DNA from: CAYYWV01 sp964475385 | GTDB lineage: Bacteria > Pseudomonadota > Alphaproteobacteria > JAAXGF01 | DNA length: 14,942 nucleotides | Direction: 5' to 3' | Assembly (NCBI GenBank): GCA_964475385.1 | Contig: CAYYWV010000062.1 | Location: 1 to 14,942, forward strand | In this document: positions 1 through 4,167 of the stretch, piece by piece | Numbering within the stretch: position 1 is the first letter of the stretch | Layout of the letters: every line of letters begins with the position of its first letter | Translations under genes and position numbers: made by a program | Notes under the pieces: generated by a model | What the model saw: only the letters and a program-made list of their open reading frames with translations | Told to the model about the DNA's origin: nothing | The model's database searches: none

Positions 1-4
1 AATG

Positions 5-115
5 CCGTTTCGCCCTTGAACGGCCCCTTGGGACCGAGGGCCTCACCCTGAGCGCCCCGCGAAAGCGCGGGCCTGTCGAAGGGCGAGGCCCGAGTCTCTT
101 CATGGGCGAACGGGC
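5..115. repeat. palindromic intergenic repeat, copy 1 (short form)
   Basis: This copy starts CCGTTTCGCCCTTGAACG and ends TTCATGGGCGAACGGGC, both shared with 290-433. The core has CCTCACCCTGAGC facing CCTGTCGAAGGGCGAGG, which can fold back on itself. It lacks about 30 bp that are present in copy 2. Elements of this CCTGAGC/GTCGAAGG type are common between genes in alphaproteobacteria; naming it as one of them is from general knowledge, not a search. Confidence 0.65.
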
Positions 116-200
116 GAGAGACCGCAACCGGGCGCGGCCGCTCGGCGGCGGGCGCAAGGGGGCGCAGCCATCGGGGCCGCCGCTTATCACCCCCACCCAA

Positions 201-223
201 CCCTCCCCCATCGAGGGGGAGGG
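201..223. repeat. GC-rich perfect hairpin 1
   Basis: CCCTCCCCC (201-209) and GGGGGAGGG (215-223) form a perfect 9-bp stem with a 5-nt loop, ATCGA. A similar hairpin follows at 251-273 with a shifted sequence, so the two are diverged relatives. There is no T-tract on either side, so it is better read as a palindromic repeat than as a terminator. Confidence 0.65.
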
Positions 224-250
224 CTCGATCGTTGGGGCCGCACGGCAATT

Positions 251-273
251 CCCCCTCCCTCGATGGGAGGGGG
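251..273. repeat. GC-rich perfect hairpin 2
   Basis: CCCCCTCCC (251-259) and GGGAGGGGG (265-273) form a perfect 9-bp stem around the loop TCGAT. It resembles the hairpin at 201-223. Together the pair occupies the space between the two copies of the longer repeat. Confidence 0.65.
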
Positions 274-289
274 CAGGGGGAGGGTGAGA

Positions 290-433
290 CCGTTTCGCCC
301 TTGAACGACTCCATGGGACCGAGGCCCTCATCCTTCGACCGTGCTCAGGATGAGGGCCTCACCCTGAGCGCGCCCCCGCGAAAGCGGGGCCTGTCGAAGG
401 GCGAGGCCCGGGTCTCTTCATGGGCGAACGGGC
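290..433. repeat. palindromic intergenic repeat, copy 2 (long form)
   Basis: This is a direct repeat of 5-115 with about 30 extra bases that complete a perfect palindrome. GAGGCCCTCATCCT (321-334) pairs with AGGATGAGGGCCTC (347-360), a 14-bp stem with a 12-nt loop. A second imperfect palindrome follows, with an inner stem CCCCGC/GCGGGG at 374-389 around GAAA. Loss of one palindrome arm by slippage could explain the shorter copy 1. Confidence 0.7.
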
Positions 434-452
434 ATTACTCCGGCGCGGGACG

Positions 453-483
453 AAAAAACGGCGGTCTCGAAGGACCGCCGTTT
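453..483 (-). terminator. rho-independent terminator of the leftmost PEP-CTERM gene
   Basis: On the minus strand an 11-bp stem with core ACGGCGGTC/GACCGCCGT (arms 473-483 and 456-466, 6-nt loop) runs straight into a run of six T (453-458). It lies about 70 nt past the stop codon at 554-556. This is the clearest terminator in the window. A homologous but weaker hairpin without a T-run lies at the same place after the gene at 3153-3896. Confidence 0.85.
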
Positions 484-546
484 CGCCTCCCTGCCGGGGC
501 GTCGCCCCGCGTTCTGTGGTTTTCTCCCTGCCTGCGCGTCTTTCCC

Positions 547-637
547 TTCCGCTTCAGGCCTTGCGGCGACGGCGGCGCGCGATTCCAAGCCCGACGAGGC
601 CGGCGCCGAAGAGCGCGAGCGTCGCCGGCTCGGGCAC
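547..637. repeat. 91-bp perfect repeat, copy 1 (PEP-CTERM tail)
   Basis: Bases 547-637 are identical to 3146-3236. They encode the whole sorting signal of gene 1, from PEP to the stop codon, plus 7 bp beyond. Similarity continues past the stop (473-546 against about 3077-3145) but with many differences, so the coding part is far better matched than its noncoding flank. Confidence 0.93.
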
Positions 638-1324
638 CTTTTGCGCCACCGTGATCCCGTTGAGATAGAACTGGGCGTTCCTATAGGCGAACTCAAACGT
701 CTGCCCGACAAGCGCCGGGGTGAAATCGACCGTCCCCGCAAGCGCCTGCAAGATGAAAGAGACGTCGCCCCCCTGCGTCGTTATGCTCATGCCAACGGCG
801 GCGTCTTGGGCGAAGCTCGGGTCGTGGGTCGCGTTGCGGAACGTCGCCTGCGAGAAGACGACGTCGACGGGGTTGTCGGCGAGGTCGTAGAACGAGAGCT
901 TGAGCACCTCGCCCATGGTGACGTTGTCGTCGGACGACGGGGTGCACTGGTTGTCCTGCGTAAGCGCTTTGCAGACGCCGAGGCCCGCCCGCTTGCCGCC
1001 GGCCGGGCCGTCGAGATAAGCGGAAAAGGAAGGCGTATCGAAAATATCCAGACCTTCCGCGACGATGCGCAAATCGCCGACCGTCAGCGCATTCTTCGTT
1101 CCCGAAGGAAGCGTGATCGATCCGAAGGACGCCCCCGGGTTCGGAAGAGCGCCGACGCCCGTCCGCGACTCCCACGAGCCTTCGTTGCCGACGGCGAGCG
1201 CGCCGAAGTCGATCACCACCGCCCGGGCGGCCGGGGCGAAGGCGGCGGCGCCGAGGAGCCCCGCGATTGCTACGGCGAAGACCCGCGAAAGGAGGATCGG
1301 CCGCTCTTTCCGACGTTTGGTCAT
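554..1324 (-). CDS. PEP-CTERM sorting-domain protein (gene 1)
   Basis: This 256-residue secreted protein has an N-terminal signal peptide (residues 1-35; basic start TKRRKERP, hydrophobic core, likely cut after ARA). A middle of about 190 residues is rich in Gly, Asp and Val, and I cannot place it in a family; it holds only two Cys, at 118 and 127. The C-terminus is a PEP-CTERM sorting signal: PEP at 231-233, a hydrophobic helix, then a cluster of five Arg and Lys. In this system an exosortase is thought to recognise and process the tail, linking the protein to exopolysaccharide or floc formation. The start is ATG with a weak ribosome site. A sigma-54 promoter lies at 1381-1396 and a strong terminator follows. 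The last 84 bp of the gene are identical to those of the gene at 3153-3896. The family call is secure from the tail; the role of the middle is unknown. Confidence 0.92.
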   Translation of the reverse strand: MTKRRKERPILLSRVFAVAIAGLLGAAAFAPAARAVVIDFGALAVGNEGSWESRTGVGALPNPGASFGSITLPSGTKNALTVGDLRIVAEGLDIFDTPSFSAYLDGPAGGKRAGLGVCKALTQDNQCTPSSDDNVTMGEVLKLSFYDLADNPVDVVFSQATFRNATHDPSFAQDAAVGMSITTQGGDVSFILQALAGTVDFTPALVGQTFEFAYRNAQFYLNGITVAQKVPEPATLALFGAGLVGLGIARRRRRKA

Positions 1325-1380
1325 GTTCTCGTATCCACCAATGCCCGTGTTTTCTCCACCGCTTAAGATATCGAAAACGA

Positions 1381-1396
1381 TGCAAGTCTCGTGCCA
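1381..1396 (-). promoter_or_regulatory. sigma-54 (-24/-12) promoter of PEP-CTERM gene 1
   Basis: The minus strand reads TGGCACGAGACTTGCA, a perfect match to the sigma-54 consensus TGGCACG-N4-TTGC(A/T) with the required GG and GC spacing. Transcription would start near 1369, giving a leader of about 45 nt before the ATG at 1324. The gene at 3153-3896 has an almost identical site at the same distance. Confidence 0.9.
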
Positions 1397-1460
1397 CCGG
1401 AGAAAATATCACGGATTCCGCCGGGCTAGCTGGTTAAAGGCAAAAGCCTTTTCGGAAATG

Positions 1461-1477
1461 TGTAAAGCGCACCGACA
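1461..1477 (-). promoter_or_regulatory. activator-site element, promoter-near copy, gene 1
   Basis: TGTAAAGCGCACCGACA on the plus strand (TGTCGG-N5-TTTACA read in the direction of transcription). It lies 65 bp upstream of the -24 box. Its ends form a TGT...ACA dyad, as expected for a dimeric enhancer-binding protein. The element occurs seven times in the PEP-CTERM block. A PrsR-type activator is the likely binder, by analogy with other PEP-CTERM systems; that is inference. Confidence 0.75.
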
Positions 1478-1549
1478 CCTCAACCGCCCCCCGCTGCGCG
1501 TATTTTCATGTGTTTTCTTTCATTCCAACGGGTTAGGTTGCTCTCGCTG

Positions 1550-1566
1550 TGTAAAAAATCCCGACA
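1550..1566 (-). promoter_or_regulatory. activator-site element, distal copy, gene 1
   Basis: TGTAAAAAATCCCGACA on the plus strand, 89 bp upstream of the copy at 1461. The paired arrangement with 86-89 bp between start points recurs upstream of all three PEP-CTERM genes. Its A-run doubles as the possible T-tract of the terminator of the upstream gene. Confidence 0.75.
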
Positions 1567-1593
1567 AACGGCGGCTTGGGAAGAGCCGTCGTT
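1567..1593 (-). terminator. possible terminator of PEP-CTERM gene 2
   Basis: On the minus strand AACGACGGCTC and AAGCCGCCGTT can pair around a 5-nt loop, with one A-C mismatch inside the stem and another next to the loop. Six T follow about 8 nt later, inside the activator-site copy at 1550-1566. It lies 26 nt past the stop codon of the gene at 1619. The imperfect stem and displaced T-run make this tentative. Confidence 0.4.
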
Positions 1594-1618
1594 GGCGCGC
1601 TCGACGGGCGATCGCCGA

Positions 1619-2389
1619 TCACGCTGCGCGACGGCGGCGCAAGACGCCAAGGCCGATCAAGCCGACCCCAAGCAACGCGAGCGTCGCGGGCTCGGGAACG
1701 GAAATGGGCACGCTCGTCAACTCGCGCAGGATCTTGGCCTTAATCGCGGGTCCGAAGTCGTTATAGCCGTTCGCCACCTGAAGGAAGCCGCCGCCGGGCG
1801 TCACGATATTATCCTGGTACCATGCCTGAAGCCCCGGCTCTCCCAGAACCGCCAAGCCGTTGATCGTGATGCCCGCAGAATGGACCTCGGTTGCTGCGGC
1901 CAACGTAGAGCCCCCTACGTTGTCTTGCCCGTCCCCCGCGATGTCGATGACCTTTCGCGTTCCTTCAAATCCCATGGCGTCGGCGAGCTTGATCATGCCC
2001 CTTCCCCACCGAATCGCATCGCCAGGGGCCGTAAAGCCCGTGCCCACCCGCGGCATGCTGTTCATGGCCGCGGCGAAGGCGTTCGCCGAGGCGGCGTCGG
2101 TGACATGCGTCCAATACACGCGGATGCTTTGGTAATGACTCCATTCTCCGTAAGCGACGACGATGCCGCCTGGAATGGCCGCAATGGCCGCCTGGACCGC
2201 GGAGTCCTGAAAGGCGCTGACATAGCCCTGCTTCTGAAGCTGGTACTCAGAATTGCTAACGCTCCCCGATACATCGGCCAAAAGCATCAATTTCAAGCCG
2301 ACCGGCACCGCTTTGGCGGGCGCGCCAAAGAAGGCCATTCCCAACGCCAGGCCGAGGCTGAGCATGGCGCGTCGCACAACCTTGAACAT
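1619..2389 (-). CDS. DUF1194 (von Willebrand A-like) protein with PEP-CTERM signal (gene 2)
   Basis: A secreted protein of 256 residues. Counting from the alternative GTG start at 2404 (261 residues): signal peptide to about residue 32 (ends GAPAKA), then a vWA-like domain of the DUF1194 type, opening LMLLADVSGSVS. D44-S46-S48 form the DxSxS half of a metal-ion-dependent adhesion site; the GTGFTAPGDAI region and the DIAGDGQDN loop probably supply the rest. The tail carries PEP at 237-239, a hydrophobic helix and RRRRAA. Such a domain suggests metal-dependent binding to a protein or polymer outside the cell; the ligand is unknown. I chose the ATG at 2387-2389, preceded by AAAGGAACC, over the GTG 15 bp upstream, which lacks a better ribosome site. 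It has its own sigma-54 promoter at 2470-2485. Its tail is diverged in DNA from those of genes 1 and 3. Confidence 0.9.
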   Translation of the reverse strand: MFKVVRRAMLSLGLALGMAFFGAPAKAVPVGLKLMLLADVSGSVSNSEYQLQKQGYVSAFQDSAVQAAIAAIPGGIVVAYGEWSHYQSIRVYWTHVTDAASANAFAAAMNSMPRVGTGFTAPGDAIRWGRGMIKLADAMGFEGTRKVIDIAGDGQDNVGGSTLAAATEVHSAGITINGLAVLGEPGLQAWYQDNIVTPGGGFLQVANGYNDFGPAIKAKILRELTSVPISVPEPATLALLGVGLIGLGVLRRRRAA

Positions 2390-2469
2390 GGTTCCTTTCG
2401 CCACTTACTGCCGTTCCGCTGTTACACGTCGCCCCTGCGGCGCTGAGACGACAAGTTTTTAACGCTCTA

Positions 2470-2485
2470 TGCAAACCGGATGCCA
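2470..2485 (-). promoter_or_regulatory. sigma-54 promoter of PEP-CTERM gene 2
   Basis: The minus strand reads TGGCATCCGGTTTGCA, with GG and GC at the correct spacing and one change from the TGGCAC core. It is weaker than the promoters of genes 1 and 3. The leader would be about 70 nt to the chosen ATG. Confidence 0.75.
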
Positions 2486-2517
2486 ATCGATAGCGGCGCA
2501 AAAATATTGTTATATAC

Positions 2518-2530
2518 CAATGTGTTGAGT
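2518..2530. promoter_or_regulatory. possible IHF site between activator sites and sigma-54 promoter
   Basis: CAATGTGTTGAGT matches the reverse complement of the IHF consensus (YAANNNNTTGATW) at all but one defined position. It sits next to an A/T-rich run (2500-2516), as IHF sites often do, and between the promoter and the nearest activator element, where a bend would help looping. Chance matches to this loose consensus are frequent in AT-rich DNA. Confidence 0.35.
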
Positions 2531-2568
2531 AGATCCCGGATTTCGACGTTTTGCGAGGGCCGCCAGAT

Positions 2569-2585
2569 TGTAAAATTTTCCGACA
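2569..2585 (-). promoter_or_regulatory. activator-site element, promoter-near copy, gene 2
   Basis: TGTAAAATTTTCCGACA on the plus strand, an exact match to TGTAAA-N5-CCGACA. It lies 84 bp upstream of the -24 box. It has no counterpart upstream of genes 1 and 3, which have two copies against three here. Confidence 0.72.
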
Positions 2586-2703
2586 GAAGAATATTGGGGG
2601 TTAATGCCCGATTCGCTCTCCTTCCCGCTGGGGGAGATATTATTTCCCATATATATCAATATGTTAATAAATTTTGCCGGATGGCTGCGCCCCGTTGCGA
2701 AAC

Positions 2704-2720
2704 TGTAAAAATTTCCGACG
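2704..2720 (-). promoter_or_regulatory. activator-site element, middle copy, gene 2
   Basis: TGTAAAAATTTCCGACG on the plus strand, one base off the consensus (last base G for A). It forms a pair with the copy at 2790, 86 bp away, matching the pair spacing seen at the other two genes. Confidence 0.6.
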
Positions 2721-2789
2721 GCCGGTCGCCGCCTTCCGACAGCCCGTTACGGAGAAAGCTTCTGTTTCAATAAGTTATAAATTTCGCGG

Positions 2790-2806
2790 TGTAAAGAATC
2801 CCGACA
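2790..2806 (-). promoter_or_regulatory. activator-site element, distal copy, gene 2
   Basis: TGTAAAGAATCCCGACA on the plus strand, identical to the copy at 4110-4126 because both lie in the 58-bp direct repeat. It is about 305 bp upstream of the gene 2 promoter. It may act there or may only be a duplication scar. Confidence 0.65.
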
Positions 2807-2847
2807 GGGGCGCGCCGCCTCAAAGGCTATGGGCGGGCGAGGCCGCG
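2790..2847. repeat. 58-bp perfect direct repeat, left copy, with decarboxylase 3' remnant
   Basis: Bases 2790-2847 are identical to 4110-4167. The copy contains an activator-site element (2790-2806), an AscI-like GGCGCGCC palindrome and, at 2827-2847, the last six sense codons and TAG stop of the decarboxylase gene, cut off from the rest of that gene. The sense of copying is therefore clear: the right copy is the original context and the left is derived. The two copies are 1320 bp apart and flank PEP-CTERM gene 3. Confidence 0.95.
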
Positions 2848-3145
2848 TCTCCGGGCATGGCGCAGCTCAGCGGAGCGAGCGGCCGCGAACGCCCCCTCGA
2901 GGGCGCGGCAGCCGCGATTACGGCGCGCATCGCCGACCTGGACAGTTCTCCGCAGGACTTGCGCGGAATCTCGAGCGAGCGCCTGACGCTTGCCCCGATG
3001 CGGCGCTCGCCCCGAGGGCTTTATCGTCGAGAGCGAATAGAAGCCGCTGCGCGCGCGGGCCGGCGGCGGCCCGAGGGACCGCCGCTTCGCCATCTCCCGG
3101 GGCCGTCCCGCGTTCGATGGCGCTCTCCCCGCCTTGCGCGTTCCT
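2848..3145. other. gene-free spacer downstream of PEP-CTERM gene 3
   Basis: No convincing gene. Bases 3077-3145 resemble 473-546, the 3' flank of PEP-CTERM gene 1, but the hairpin there (GCGGCGG/CCGCCGC near 3062-3085) lacks a T-run, so termination may be weak. The rest (2848-3060) shows no similarity to other parts of the window that I can see. A minus-strand frame ending at 2827 borrows its last codons from the decarboxylase remnant and looks random. Confidence 0.6.
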
Positions 3146-3236
3146 TTCCGCTTCAGGCCTTGCGGCGACGGCGGCGCGCGATTCCAAGCCCGACGAGGCC
3201 GGCGCCGAAGAGCGCGAGCGTCGCCGGCTCGGGCAC
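3146..3236. repeat. 91-bp perfect repeat, copy 2 (PEP-CTERM tail)
   Basis: Identical to 547-637. It encodes the whole sorting signal of PEP-CTERM gene 3 plus 7 bp past the stop. Identity includes every synonymous position, while the codons just before it (3237 on) differ from gene 1 at once. Confidence 0.93.
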
Positions 3237-3896
3237 TTTGCCGACGCGGAAATTCGGCCGCTGCCGGAGGTAAACCGGATCGGTCGGCGTAGAGTCGGTG
3301 ATTACGAACGTGAAGCTCACTGTTCCGCCGGGCGCGACCGCCCCCCCCGAATAGTTGATGAAATCACGCGGATCGATGATCTCGTTGACGATCGTGAACA
3401 CATCCGAGGTAAATGGCCGGACGCTGGCCGCTCCCTGGGCGAACGAGAGCCCATCGCCGTTCGAGCTGGGCGTGCCGAGGATCTCTTGGAGCTCGTGATC
3501 GTAGGAAGTCCAGGTTTGACCCGTCAGGTTCGTGACAATCTTCTTAAGATAAAAGCCGGTTTTATGATTCGTTCCGGCTAAATTGCCATTTTGGTTGGCG
3601 AAATCGGGCAGGCCAGAGATGCTCAACGTAAGGTCGAGACCGGTTACGTTCTCCAAAAGGACGATCGGATCGGCGGCCGTTCCCGTTCCGCTGCCGCCAG
3701 TAATGGTTACGTTCGCCCCCACCTCGGTAAAGGTGAGGCCATTCACCGTGACCGGCGTCGCCTTGGCGGGCGCGCCAACGAATGCTATTCCGAGCGCCAA
3801 GCCAAGGCCCAGAGCGGCGCGTCGCATGATCCCCGCGATCCCCACAGCGAAAGCTCGTGAAAATCGCGCTGCCCATCCATTCCGATCTTGTCCCAT
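3153..3896 (-). CDS. PEP-CTERM sorting-domain protein (gene 3)
   Basis: A 247-residue secreted protein. Residues 1-46 form a long signal region. Its first part (SRAFAVGIAG) resembles gene 1 and its second part (RRAALGLGLALGIAFVGAPAKA at 25-46, in pieces) resembles gene 2. The middle (47-220) is rich in Thr, Gly and Asn, predicted beta-rich, has no Cys, and I cannot assign it. PEP lies at 222-224, followed by a hydrophobic helix and an Arg-Lys end identical to gene 1. The start is ATG, with TAGGGAA close upstream. A sigma-54 promoter lies at 3941-3956 and activator elements at 4022 and 4110. The gene, its promoter and one activator pair lie inside a 1320-bp unit bounded by 58-bp direct repeats. 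It is probably an extracellular or outer-surface protein sorted by an exosortase encoded elsewhere. Confidence 0.92.
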   Translation of the reverse strand: MGQDRNGWAARFSRAFAVGIAGIMRRAALGLGLALGIAFVGAPAKATPVTVNGLTFTEVGANVTITGGSGTGTAADPIVLLENVTGLDLTLSISGLPDFANQNGNLAGTNHKTGFYLKKIVTNLTGQTWTSYDHELQEILGTPSSNGDGLSFAQGAASVRPFTSDVFTIVNEIIDPRDFINYSGGAVAPGGTVSFTFVITDSTPTDPVYLRQRPNFRVGKVPEPATLALFGAGLVGLGIARRRRRKA

Positions 3897-3940
3897 GATT
3901 CCCTACCAACAATGTTCTAATTTCTCTTCCTCTTAAAGCC

Positions 3941-3956
3941 TGCAAGTTTCGTGCCA
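3941..3956 (-). promoter_or_regulatory. sigma-54 promoter of PEP-CTERM gene 3
   Basis: The minus strand reads TGGCACGAAACTTGCA, a perfect -24/-12 match that differs from the gene 1 promoter at one spacer base. Predicted start near 3929, with a leader of about 33 nt. The 12-mer GATTCCGCCGGG occurs 18 bp upstream here (3974) and at gene 1 (1414). Confidence 0.9.
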
Positions 3957-4021
3957 CAGGGGCGAACCCTAGCGATTCCGCCGGGTTGGTCACTTTAAGG
4001 CCAGAAGCGACTTCGGGATTC

Positions 4022-4038
4022 TGTAAAGCGCGCCGACA
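4022..4038 (-). promoter_or_regulatory. activator-site element, promoter-near copy, gene 3
   Basis: TGTAAAGCGCGCCGACA on the plus strand, 66 bp upstream of the -24 box; the gene 1 counterpart is at 65 bp and differs at one base. The conserved distance supports a regulatory role. Confidence 0.75.
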
Positions 4039-4109
4039 CCCTGGCCGCCGCTTTTCAAGCGTATTTTCAAGAGATTTTTTTAGTTCAACGGGTTAGCCCG
4101 ATTCCGCAG

Positions 4110-4126
4110 TGTAAAGAATCCCGACA
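4110..4126 (-). promoter_or_regulatory. activator-site element, distal copy, gene 3
   Basis: TGTAAAGAATCCCGACA on the plus strand, 88 bp beyond the copy at 4022 and only 20 bp past the decarboxylase stop codon. It is part of the 58-bp direct repeat. Confidence 0.75.
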
Positions 4127-4167
4127 GGGGCGCGCCGCCTCAAAGGCTATGGGCGGGCGAGGCCGCG
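4110..4167. repeat. 58-bp perfect direct repeat, right copy (original context)
   Basis: Identical to 2790-2847. Here the repeat runs from the distal activator element into the intact 3' end of the decarboxylase gene (4147-4167), which identifies this as the parental copy. Confidence 0.95.

Larger units (their letters stand above)
1..452. other. gene-free, repeat-rich intergenic region
   Basis: No reading frame here resembles a protein. Open frames exist on both strands but translate to Arg/Gly/Pro-rich, low-complexity strings typical of GC-rich noncoding DNA. The stretch is built of a palindromic repeat in two direct copies (about 5-115 and 290-433) flanking two GC-rich hairpins (201-223 and 251-273). 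It lies downstream of the leftmost PEP-CTERM gene, beyond that gene's terminator. Confidence 0.75.

Noticed and set aside
641..1366. Plus-strand frame opposite PEP-CTERM gene 1
   Set aside because: No domain or ribosome site, while the minus strand has signal peptide, sorting tail, promoter and terminator.
2857..3090. Plus-strand frame MAQLSGASGRERPLEG... downstream of gene 3
   Set aside because: It has somewhat protein-like composition but no ribosome site or family, and it runs on antisense into gene 3.
2827..3093. Minus-strand 88-residue frame ending in GLARP
   Set aside because: Its last residues come from the duplicated decarboxylase 3' end; the rest looks random, so it is treated as spacer rather than a gene.
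2790..4167. Insertion sequence or integrative element around PEP-CTERM gene 3
   Set aside because: No transposase or integrase, no terminal inverted repeats, and the repeats contain coding DNA of the neighbouring gene, which fits duplication better than insertion.
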